A DNA stretch of 34,191 nucleotides. Source: Thermoplasmata archaeon (GTDB lineage: Archaea > Thermoplasmatota > Thermoplasmata > Lutacidiplasmatales > UBA184). Below are positions 14,957-22,136 of this stretch, in pieces (the stretch's first letter is position 1; each line of letters begins with the position of its first letter). The position numbers and the translations under genes are program-made. The stretch spans positions 1 through 34,191 of the forward strand of contig JASHOP010000102.1 of NCBI GenBank assembly GCA_030041075.1, in the 5' to 3' direction. The notes beneath the pieces are model-generated. The model saw nothing but the letters and a program-made list of their open reading frames with translations. It did no database searches and was not told the DNA's origin.

Positions 14957-15997
14957 CTACTTCTTGCGTCCCCAGACCGAGCGGCGCTCGGCGGCGGGCG
15001 GGGCGACCGCTTGGGCCGGCGGGCGAGGCGGCGGGGTCTCCGCCCACTCGGGGGTGTCGGCGGCCCCCTGCCCCGCGGCGTCCGCCTTCTCCCGGGCAGC
15101 GAACGCGGACCGCACCAGCTCCTCGTCGACCTGGTACGCATGCGTGGCGACGGCCCGTTCGAGGGCCACGTCCGCGAGCTCGAACAGGCGGCGCGGGTTG
15201 CCGCGCGCGGCACGGTTGAGCTCGTGGACGGCCCCGCGATCGAACGGGTACGTCGGCTCGAGCTCTTCGACGATCCGCTTCGCGAGCATCTTCTTCGCCA
15301 GGACGAGCCGGGCCTCGTCGTCCGTCAGGCCGACGAGCGGGATCACGCGATTGACCCGAGACGAGAGGGCCGGCTGCCGCGTGGCCAGCCAGGTGAGGTA
15401 GCTCGCGTAGCACGAGAACATCACGAGAACGCCCGGCTTGATCGTTCCGGTGACCTCCTCGAGGACCTTCGCGAACACCTCGATCTCGCGCGACTCGGCC
15501 AGGTTGTGGAGGTCGTTGAGGAGGAGGATCGACGGGATGGTGGCGTTGAGCGCGTCGCCGATGCGGCGACCCACGCTCTTCGGGTCGTACGCCTCCCCCT
15601 TCGACCGCGCGAGGACCCCGAACGGCCGGAGCCACGCCGGAGCCCCGAGCATCTTCACCAGTCCGGCGGCCTTGGCCGACTTGAGGAACGCCTCGGCGAG
15701 CCCGCGCAGGACCCACGGGCTCGTCGTGGTCACGTCGAAGTAGACCACGAACGCCTTGCGCTCCCGCGCCTCGGCGGCCGTGACGAGAAGGCGCTGGGTC
15801 TTCCCGACCCCCTGGGGTCCGGTGATCGCCACGACCGCGCGATTCTCGCGGTCGAGCACCTCGTCGCGGATCGTCCTAAGCTGGGCGTCCGAGGCCTGGT
15901 TCACGTGGTAGATGGTCACGTCGTCCAGGTTCTCGCTCGCGAGGTCGCGGAACGGGTTGCCGGTGAGGCCGTAGCGCTCGTAGCTTCCGCTGGGCGT
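14957..15997 (-). CDS. ExeA-like AAA ATPase, probable ACG start
   Basis: This 346-residue (from ACG 15997) AAA ATPase has the ExeA-type N-terminal motif YERYGLTGNPFRDLA, Walker A GPQGVGKTQ, Walker B SILLLNDLHNL, the sensor-like VMFSCYASYL, and a C-terminal helical lid ending in GNPRRLFELADVAL. The last 45 or so residues are Ala/Pro-rich and end WGRKK. No ATG, GTG or TTG precedes the YGL..NPF motif; the first usual codon (GTG 15919) would remove it. ACG 15997 lies exactly seven bases after a GGAGG (16009-16005), followed by CCC as in truA. It follows the FlaH-like gene with a gap of 11 bases, and the SD overlaps that gene's TAG, so the two are co-translated. A role in assembly or regulation of the neighbouring pilus is inferred. 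Confidence 0.8.
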   Translation of the reverse strand, partial: TPSGSYERYGLTGNPFRDLASENLDDVTIYHVNQASDAQLRTIRDEVLDRENRAVVAITGPQGVGKTQRLLVTAAEARERKAFVVYFDVTTTSPWVLRGLAEAFLKSAKAAGLVKMLGAPAWLRPFGVLARSKGEAYDPKSVGRRIGDALNATIPSILLLNDLHNLAESREIEVFAKVLEEVTGTIKPGVLVMFSCYASYLTWLATRQPALSSRVNRVIPLVGLTDDEARLVLAKKMLAKRIVEELEPTYPFDRGAVHELNRAARGNPRRLFELADVALERAVATHAYQVDEELVRSAFAAREKADAAGQGAADTPEWAETPPPRPPAQAVAPPAAERRSVWGRKK

Positions 15998-16008
15998 GGT
16001 CCTCCCTC

Positions 16009-16638
16009 CTACAGCACGCGGTTGCGGAGATCGACGGCGATCCGCTTGCCGTCGAACTCGTAGTAGACGTTGCGGTCCACGAATCGACCGTCCATCCACT
16101 TGGGGACGCGAAGGAACCGCTGGATCCCCTCGGGGCCCTCGCGCGAGTGGAACTGGAGGAACCCGTCCGCGAGGTGGGTGACCACGGCTTCCGAGCGCGG
16201 GTCGAACATCCCGCGCTCGGTCGCGAGGACCGCGGTGGTCCCGCGGTGCCGGCAGTGCGTGCGCAGGGTGCGGAGCGACTGGGCGAGCGCGTTGGGGGCG
16301 AGATCGAGGGTCAGGAACGAGAACGAGTCGATGGCGAGGAGCCCGCCGGACTCGGCAAACTCCTCGAGCTCCTCCAGGGAGTCCCTCTCGTGGATCTGGA
16401 TCCAGCGGTCCGAGAACGCGTCCGTGCCTCGCTCGTGCGTGAGCTGGCCCTGGAGCTCGTCGCGATCTCGGGAGGTCACGAAGGTGACGGGCCAACCGAC
16501 CCGCCCGGCCGTGAGGCACAGGCGCCGGACGAAGAAGCTCTTCACCGTGTCCGCCCCGCTCTCCACGACCACGAGCTTGCCTTCTCCCAGCTCGGGGATG
16601 ATCGTGACGAGCCCCGGCACCTCGACGGGGATGTTCAT
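16009..16638 (-). CDS. FlaH/KaiC-like RecA-fold protein with degenerate P-loop
   Basis: A 209-residue protein with a single RecA-like domain: GEGKLVVVESGADTVKSFFVRRL at the Walker A position, LLAIDSFSFLTLDL at Walker B (D in AIDSFS), then GTTAVLATERGMFDP and VVTHLADGFLQF, the usual strands of the KaiC/RAD55/FlaH group. The P-loop reads SGADTVKS, so the glycine before lysine is lost; it may bind but not hydrolyse ATP. FlaH is the archaellum motor regulator, and a FlaI-type ATPase and FlaJ proteins lie 1-5 kb away, so it could be the FlaH counterpart of this pilus. ATG 16638 is supported by TTATG 23-27 bases upstream (leaderless); the in-frame TTG at 16668 sits inside that box. Confidence 0.7.
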   Translation of the reverse strand: MNIPVEVPGLVTIIPELGEGKLVVVESGADTVKSFFVRRLCLTAGRVGWPVTFVTSRDRDELQGQLTHERGTDAFSDRWIQIHERDSLEELEEFAESGGLLAIDSFSFLTLDLAPNALAQSLRTLRTHCRHRGTTAVLATERGMFDPRSEAVVTHLADGFLQFHSREGPEGIQRFLRVPKWMDGRFVDRNVYYEFDGKRIAVDLRNRVL

Positions 16639-16765
16639 CGACCCGTCATGACGAAGTTCGCATAACACCGCGCGGGGAGAGAACTACGGGGTACTACGAG
16701 GATCGTGGTCGGTTACGTAATCTCCGGGGGTACGCCCTAAGGTGAGGGCGGCCCTCCGCTCCTAG

Positions 16766-17641
16766 ATGCGACCGTTCCGGAGGGACCGGCGGGCCCTCGC
16801 CGAGATCGTCGGCACGCTGATGCTGGTGGTGATCGTCGTCGCGGCGGCGACGGCCTTCTCGTTCTTTGTGGCGGCCTACCAGAAGCAGCTCCAGGCCGAG
16901 GAGACCCTGACGCATGACAAGAGTCTCGAGAATCTCAGGATCCTCGCGCTGTCCCCTAACGCCAGCGGCTCTCCACCGACGCTCGCTTCGCTCACCGTCG
17001 AGCTGGCGAGCAGCGACGTCAACCCGACTGTCGTGGACGGCATGAGCCTCAACGGTTACGCGGTCGTTAACTACACTGTCGTGGATTTTTCGGGGAAGAA
17101 TTTGAGCACCACGGAGTGCCTCAACGGCAACCCGTTCCTATCGACCAGCGCCTCCTGCGTTCTGGACGTTCCGGCCGAGACCCAGGTTTTCCTGGAGCTC
17201 AACCTCGTCTACGATAGTCCGGGCTACTCATTCCCCACGAACGTGTCCGTGACCCTGACCGAGAGCGACACCCTCAACTTCGAACTCTACACGTCGCTCG
17301 GCAACGTGTTCACCCAATCGTTCGTTCCTCCGGTGGCGATTGCCCAGCTTTCGTTCGTGGGCTCCGTCACCGCCTCCAATCCGATCCTCGATGGATCGAG
17401 CTCGTACCAACCCGCCGGCGGGAGTGGCGAGAACGTAACGATAGACGAGTGGAGGTGGAGCGTGGTGCAACCGGGAAACGAGACTCCCTGTCACACGTCG
17501 GGCGATTGTGACACCTACTCAGGACAGGAGTACGAACTCCCGCTACCGTTCTCGCCGGACTCGACCTACTTCATCTACCTGAACGTCACCAATAGCGATT
17601 CCCTGGTCGGCGAGGGCTACATCCAGTACGCTTCCGCCTAG
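16766..17641 (+). CDS. archaeal type IV pilin-like protein with C-terminal Ig/PKD-like domain
   Basis: A 291-residue protein with a class III (prepilin) signal: MRPFRRDRRA then LAEIVGTLMLVVIVVAAATAF, cleavage expected after RRA. The hydrophobic helix continues into FSFFVAAYQKQLQAEE, the stalk. Residues 50-180 form a Thr/Ser/Asn-rich beta domain with many N-glycosylation sequons (NASG, NYTV, NLST). From about 190 on, VAIAQLSFVGSVTASNPILDGSSS, then WRWSV and TYFIYLNVTNSDSL, it resembles a PKD/Ig-like fold. Two cysteine pairs (TTECLNGN/SASCVLD; TPCHTSGDC) could form disulfides. The box before ATG 16766 is weak (CCTAAGG at 16736-16742). It converges on the FlaJ-like gene at 17687. It is probably a minor or adhesive pilin of this system. 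Confidence 0.78.
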   Translation: MRPFRRDRRALAEIVGTLMLVVIVVAAATAFSFFVAAYQKQLQAEETLTHDKSLENLRILALSPNASGSPPTLASLTVELASSDVNPTVVDGMSLNGYAVVNYTVVDFSGKNLSTTECLNGNPFLSTSASCVLDVPAETQVFLELNLVYDSPGYSFPTNVSVTLTESDTLNFELYTSLGNVFTQSFVPPVAIAQLSFVGSVTASNPILDGSSSYQPAGGSGENVTIDEWRWSVVQPGNETPCHTSGDCDTYSGQEYELPLPFSPDSTYFIYLNVTNSDSLVGEGYIQYASA

Positions 17642-17686
17642 GCCGGGCGAGCGCTCGTCGACCACCGAGGACGCCCGACGCTGCGG

Positions 17687-19108
17687 CTACGGGAACAGCA
17701 CGAGGAAGGCGATCGTGGTAGCCGCGACCAGCCCGAGGGAGTGAAGGATTCCGTACCGCGCCCGACCCTCCGTGAACGCGCCGATGATCGCACCGGTCCC
17801 CAACGCATTGATCACCATCAGCTCGAAGAACCGCTCCTTCATCTCGGGGACGCTGAGGCGCGGGACGGTCGTCGCGGCGGCGGCCCCCCCGCTGATCGGC
17901 GTGCCGAGCCCGAGGAAGGAGACGTCGAGGGTCCCCAGCGTGGGGGCGATGTAGAGCAGCGCGAAGAGGACCGCCATCAGCACGGCGAAAGCGATGTAGA
18001 TCACCGCCACCGGGAGCATCAGCTGCTTCTCCCGCTCCTCCTCGATCTTGACGAAGTCGTCCATGTCCTTCGCCGCGCGGTAGACCACGGTCGCCGTCTC
18101 CCCCCCGATCGTGGAGGCGTCGGCGATCAGGCCGGCGTATCGGCGGATGAGCCGGCTCCGCATCGGGGCCACCATCTCCCGCAGGATCGCCTCGAACGGT
18201 CGTCCGAGACGGACGGCGTCGGCGGCGATCCGCAGCGGCTTCGCGAGGATGTTCGTGTGGGTCTTCGCGAGCTCAACGAGGGCCTTGGCCGGGTCGATCC
18301 CGCCGCGCATCGCATCGGCCATCTCGAACAGGAACTGGGCGAACGCGCGCTCGAACGACCGGATCCTCTGCATCTCGGCCCGGGCGTCGATGCCGAACGC
18401 CGTCAGCGCGATGAAGATCGCTGCGATGAACACGTAGTCGACGGCGTTCGACGGGAGACCCGGCGTGCTGAAGACGTACGACAGGGCCACGAGGACGAAA
18501 ACGAAGGCGGCCGCGATCGGAAGGTAGAGGACGAGGTAGGTCTTGCGTACCGGATGCGTCGCGAAGTACCTTCGGAACGTGAACCTCGCGGTTTGCCTGA
18601 GGTAGAGGATGAACCCCCCGACCACGGCGCCCGCGACCGCCGCGGCCACGCCCAGGTAGAGCAGGATCCGGGCCGGGGTCAACCCGCCGAGCGGGCTCGA
18701 AGGAGGGGGGGAGGATGGACTGACCGTGAAGTTCCAGGAAATCGACGCGGTGTTCCCGGCCATGTCCGTGGCCGTGACCGTGGCATTGTTCGCCCCGTCC
18801 CGCAGCTGCAGCAACGACGGGACCGGGTACGCGATGACGTGGTCGGTCACCGTCACCAGTCCGGTCGCCGTGACGTTCTCGTCGTCCACGTAAACGAAGA
18901 CCAGGGACGAGTTGATCGTGGAGACTGAGTCGGAGTACTGCACCTCGATCGTGGGTGTCGTCGTCCCGACCGTTCCGTTCGTGGCGGGGCTCAGGATCGT
19001 CAGGACCAGAGGCCCCGATGCGGAAGGGAGCGACCCGACGGCCACGGCTTGGGCTCCGATGAGGAGCGGGGCGATGAGCACGAGGGGCATCCACAGGGCC
19101 GGCTTCAT
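17687..19108 (-). CDS. FlaJ/TadC-type membrane protein with extracellular Ig-like domain
   Basis: A 473-residue protein. It starts with a signal peptide (KPALWMPLVLIAPLLIGAQAVA), followed by a Thr/Val-rich Ig-like domain (about residues 30-130: TPTIEVQYSDS, SSLVFVYVDDENVTATG, DGANNATVTATDMAGNTAS), a Pro/Ser linker and a membrane helix (ILLYLGVAAAVAGAVVGGFIL). The rest is the T2SSF/TadC core: SFERAFAQFLFEMADAMRGGIDPAKALVELAK, LIADASTIGGETATVVYRAAKDMDDF, and C-terminal helices. TadC/FlaJ proteins are the inner-membrane platform of type IV pili. Fusion to an extracellular Ig domain is unusual. ATG 19108 overlaps the stop of the FlaJ-like gene before it. The operon order is flaI-flaJ-flaJ. Confidence 0.85.
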   Translation of the reverse strand: MKPALWMPLVLIAPLLIGAQAVAVGSLPSASGPLVLTILSPATNGTVGTTTPTIEVQYSDSVSTINSSLVFVYVDDENVTATGLVTVTDHVIAYPVPSLLQLRDGANNATVTATDMAGNTASISWNFTVSPSSPPPSSPLGGLTPARILLYLGVAAAVAGAVVGGFILYLRQTARFTFRRYFATHPVRKTYLVLYLPIAAAFVFVLVALSYVFSTPGLPSNAVDYVFIAAIFIALTAFGIDARAEMQRIRSFERAFAQFLFEMADAMRGGIDPAKALVELAKTHTNILAKPLRIAADAVRLGRPFEAILREMVAPMRSRLIRRYAGLIADASTIGGETATVVYRAAKDMDDFVKIEEEREKQLMLPVAVIYIAFAVLMAVLFALLYIAPTLGTLDVSFLGLGTPISGGAAAATTVPRLSVPEMKERFFELMVINALGTGAIIGAFTEGRARYGILHSLGLVAATTIAFLVLFP

Positions 19109-20058
19109 TCTGCCCTCGCGTATGCGACCGATACGAGGAGGATCGTCATCGCGACCGCCACCGGCACGAGACCGAACGTCAGGAGGAGCAGCAGGTCGTT
19201 CGCGTCGAGGGGACCCGCGGTGCTTCCCAGGGCGTTCAGCAGGAACGCGGCGACCGCGATCATCAGCACCCCCACGAGCACGAGGCTGACGTACATGTCG
19301 AGGAACGTGGAGAGCCGCTCGATGAACTCCTTCTGGACCAGGCGTTTCAGGTTGAGGACCGCGTCGGACTTGCTGCGAAGGTACTCGTCGAGGTTGCCTC
19401 CCTGGTGGATCATGTTGCCGAGGTCCCAGAGCGTGTCCCGAACGGAGGTAGAGGGACTCTCCTTGGCGGTCTCCGCGAGCGCCGAGATCAGGTCCTTTCC
19501 TTGGACGTCGGTCTTGTAGGCGATCTCGCGGAACGTGGCGGTGAGCGCCGGGTCGTGGTCCCTTCGGGCCATGTGCCGGATGAGCCGGATCGGCGAGGTT
19601 CCCGTGCTGGCGAGCACCGACAGCTCGCTCAGGCTGAACGGCAGCTCCCGGTCGAGCTGCTCCTTACGATTCGCGATCCGGGAGTCCACCAGGAAGCGAA
19701 ACCCGGCAGCGACCGAGCCCACGCCGACCGCCGCCAGCAATCCGACGTACAGGTACCACTGAGGATCCCGCAAGGCCTCGCGGAACAGCAGGAAGGCGAC
19801 CCCCGCCGTCGCGGCCCCGGCGATCAGGGCGCTCACGAGGAGCATCGCCCGGTACACGGCGGACGAGACGTTCATGCCCGCACGCTTCAGGCGCTCGGCG
19901 AGGACCTCCGATCCGACCGACCGTTCCATCCGCTTGCCGAGCAGGTGGAAGCAGAAGGCGCGGTACCGGGCCGCGAGATCCGGTGGCCGGGGCTTCGTCG
20001 CCGTCGCCGGTTCCGCGGAGCGGGGCGGGGTCGCGACCGTTTCAGCGGCGGGCGACAT
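19105..20058 (-). CDS. FlaJ/TadB-type pilus platform protein
   Basis: A 317-residue membrane protein: an N-terminal cytoplasmic part (SVGSEVLAERLKRAGM), two helices (AMLLVSALIAGAATAGVAFLL and WYLYVGLLAAVGVGSVAAG), then the T2SSF cytoplasmic bundle ELPFSLSELSVLASTGTSPIRLIRHMAR with ETAKESPSTSVRDTLWDLGNMIHQGGNLDEYLRSKSD, and two C-terminal helices. It is the second half of a split platform, paired with the Ig-bearing protein downstream, as TadB pairs with TadC. It starts 10 bases after the stop of the flaI-type gene. The C-terminal TGA overlaps the next ATG. Confidence 0.87.
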   Translation of the reverse strand: MSPAAETVATPPRSAEPATATKPRPPDLAARYRAFCFHLLGKRMERSVGSEVLAERLKRAGMNVSSAVYRAMLLVSALIAGAATAGVAFLLFREALRDPQWYLYVGLLAAVGVGSVAAGFRFLVDSRIANRKEQLDRELPFSLSELSVLASTGTSPIRLIRHMARRDHDPALTATFREIAYKTDVQGKDLISALAETAKESPSTSVRDTLWDLGNMIHQGGNLDEYLRSKSDAVLNLKRLVQKEFIERLSTFLDMYVSLVLVGVLMIAVAAFLLNALGSTAGPLDANDLLLLLTFGLVPVAVAMTILLVSVAYARAE

Positions 20059-20067
20059 CGGGAGCCG

Positions 20068-21837
20068 TCACGACGCGCGTTGCTCGAGCTGGCGGAGGGC
20101 GGCGGCCGGATCGACGTAGTAGTCCGCGATCGCGCGGCTCACGTCGCGGAAGTAGCTCACCTGGCGGCGGTCCATCAGGCGCAGATACGCCTCCTTTCTC
20201 CGAAGCTCCTCGGCCATCGCGTCGACGTCCTGCCCGATCCGCTGGCCGATCTCCTCCAGGACGAAGCTCCGGCCGAGGTAGGTGAACGAATCGGTCGTCG
20301 GCTCCCACCGGAACGTGTCGTTGGTCAGGAGCTCCTTCGTGGTCGGGTCGATCTCGAGAATCTCCGTCACCCCGGTGACGCGGCGGACCCGGTTGCGGTT
20401 CACGAGGGTCTGGGCAGGGAACGCGACCGCGTCCAGGGCCTGAAAGAGGACCCGGGGGATGTTCATCGGCTCGTTCTCCACGCGGTGGATCAGCTCGGCG
20501 ATCGAGCCGGCGTGGACCGTCGAGAGCGAGGCGTGCCCCACCGAGATCGCCTGGAAGAGCGTGAACGCCTCGACCCCCCGCACCTCCCCCACGATGACGT
20601 ACTCCGGCCGCTGGCGCAGCGCGGCCACGAGCAGCTCGAAGAGCGTCACGCTCCCGGACGCCTTCGGGCCCGCTCCCGACACTCCCGAGACGCCCGAAGC
20701 ACCGCTGCCGGAGTTCATGCCGTACCCCGTCCGGGCGACGGATTGGATCCAGTTCTGGTGGTCGATCTGGATCTCCGGAGTGTCCTCGATCGACACGATC
20801 TTGTCCTCGGGGCGGATGAACATCGAGATCGCGTTGAGGAACGTGGTCTTCCCTGCCGCGGTGCCGCCGGAGATGAGGAGCGAGCGGTGGTGCTCGATGA
20901 GCGTCCAGAAGTACGCGAGTTCAAACGCGGACACGGAGCCGTACCGGAGCAGGTCGATCGGGGAGACCGGATCCTGGGAGAATTTGCGGACGCTGAACGT
21001 GGATCCCTTGCGGGTCACCTCGGTCCCGAGCGTCAGGTTGATCCGGCTCCCGTCCTGGAGCGTCGCGTCGAGGATCGGCTGGTAGATCGACACGTGCTTT
21101 CCCGCGATCTGGGCCAGCCGGAAGATGTAGCGATTGAGTTCGATCTCCCCCGAGAAGGTGATGTTGGTCCGCATCGACCCGTAGACGCGGTGGAAGACGT
21201 ACAGGGGCGTGCTCGGCCCCAGGCAGCTGACGTCCTCGAGGAACGGGTCGCGGAGCACGGCGTCGGTGCGGCCGAGGCCGACGAACTCTCGCCGAAGATA
21301 GTACAGCATCACCGGGCGTCGCCGTTCCGCGACCTCGATATCGTAGAGGTCGATCGTCGCGAGGAACCTCTGCTGGAGATACTCCTGCAGGGCCGGGGAC
21401 TCCTCGAGGCTCTGGCCGTCGGTGAGGGGAAGCTCCTCCTGGGCCATCGAGGCCTCCATGCGCTCCCGGATGCGAGCGATCTTCTCCGGCTCTCCCGGCC
21501 GAAGCGTGGGCTCGAGGATGTGGTACAGCAGCTCCCCGTCCGCCGGGCTGAAGAAGATCCTCACGAAGGCGTAGGGAGCCCGGACCGGGTACGTGACGTC
21601 GACCGATTTCCGGTCCGTCAGCAGCTGGCGGCGCATGTAACCCAGTTCGCCCTGGATGAGGAGCTTCTCGGAGATCGTCGCCGGGGGACGCAGCCGCTGA
21701 TCGAGCGCGTCGGCTTCCCGACGTAGGGTCGCCCGGTCCTTCGGCTGGGTACCGACCCCGCTTCGACGGTGGACGGTCGACCGGGGGACACCGGTCGCGG
21801 CGGCCATCCCGGAGGAAGGGGATTCCTGCGGGGGCAT
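20068..21837 (-). CDS. FlaI/TadA/GspE-type secretion ATPase
   Basis: A 589-residue hexameric motor ATPase that drives assembly of type IV pili and archaella. The N-terminal domain (to about 210) includes YPVRAPYAFVRIFF and LRDPFLEDVSC, a family pattern. Walker A GGTAAGKTTF is near residue 322, the Asp box follows (KIVSIEDTPEIQI), Walker B VIVGEVRG is near 412 preceded by LVAALRQRPEY, and the His box is VGHASLSTVHAGS. Between TGYGM and SVTLFELL lies a Gly/Ser/Ala insert of about 20 residues, longer than usual. ATG 21837 is preceded by a TATA-like TTAA at 26-29 bases; a TTG at 21840 is equally possible. The gene heads a minus-strand operon with the two FlaJ-type genes and is divergent from the pilin-PstS gene. 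Confidence 0.92.
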   Translation of the reverse strand: MPPQESPSSGMAAATGVPRSTVHRRSGVGTQPKDRATLRREADALDQRLRPPATISEKLLIQGELGYMRRQLLTDRKSVDVTYPVRAPYAFVRIFFSPADGELLYHILEPTLRPGEPEKIARIRERMEASMAQEELPLTDGQSLEESPALQEYLQQRFLATIDLYDIEVAERRRPVMLYYLRREFVGLGRTDAVLRDPFLEDVSCLGPSTPLYVFHRVYGSMRTNITFSGEIELNRYIFRLAQIAGKHVSIYQPILDATLQDGSRINLTLGTEVTRKGSTFSVRKFSQDPVSPIDLLRYGSVSAFELAYFWTLIEHHRSLLISGGTAAGKTTFLNAISMFIRPEDKIVSIEDTPEIQIDHQNWIQSVARTGYGMNSGSGASGVSGVSGAGPKASGSVTLFELLVAALRQRPEYVIVGEVRGVEAFTLFQAISVGHASLSTVHAGSIAELIHRVENEPMNIPRVLFQALDAVAFPAQTLVNRNRVRRVTGVTEILEIDPTTKELLTNDTFRWEPTTDSFTYLGRSFVLEEIGQRIGQDVDAMAEELRRKEAYLRLMDRRQVSYFRDVSRAIADYYVDPAAALRQLEQRAS

Positions 21838-21863
21838 CAACGAACCCGGCGGGGCCCCGGAGT

Positions 21864-21877
21864 TAAGAGCCTATCCG
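21864..21877 (-). promoter_or_regulatory. promoter element of the flaI-type operon
   Basis: On the minus strand it reads CGGATAGGCTCTTA, continuing with ACTCC. The TTAA at 21866-21863 is 26-29 bases ahead of ATG 21837. The same 14 bases occur upstream of tRNA-Glu at 12211-12224. The rest of the gap up to the divergent pilin-PstS start (22137) holds GGAGG at 22064-22068 but no clear AT-rich box for the plus strand. Confidence 0.45.
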
Positions 21878-22136
21878 CACCACGGAATCACCGTAGAGTC
21901 GGTAGACGTCCGGAGCGACCGGCCCTCCCCTGCCGGCTTCGGTCGTCACGGATTTTCCGACCCGCTACGGCTTCTCTTTCGGCCCGACCTATGAGCGAAC
22001 GAGCCGGTCGCAAGGCCGTGGCGCGGTCTCGGTGAGGCCCGAGACCGAGCCACACCAGAAACAGGAGGAAGCGAAGAACGAAATGATCGACAAGCGAGCG
22101 AGACTGAGAGAACGAAGCCAGGGGTTCCGCCGGCAC

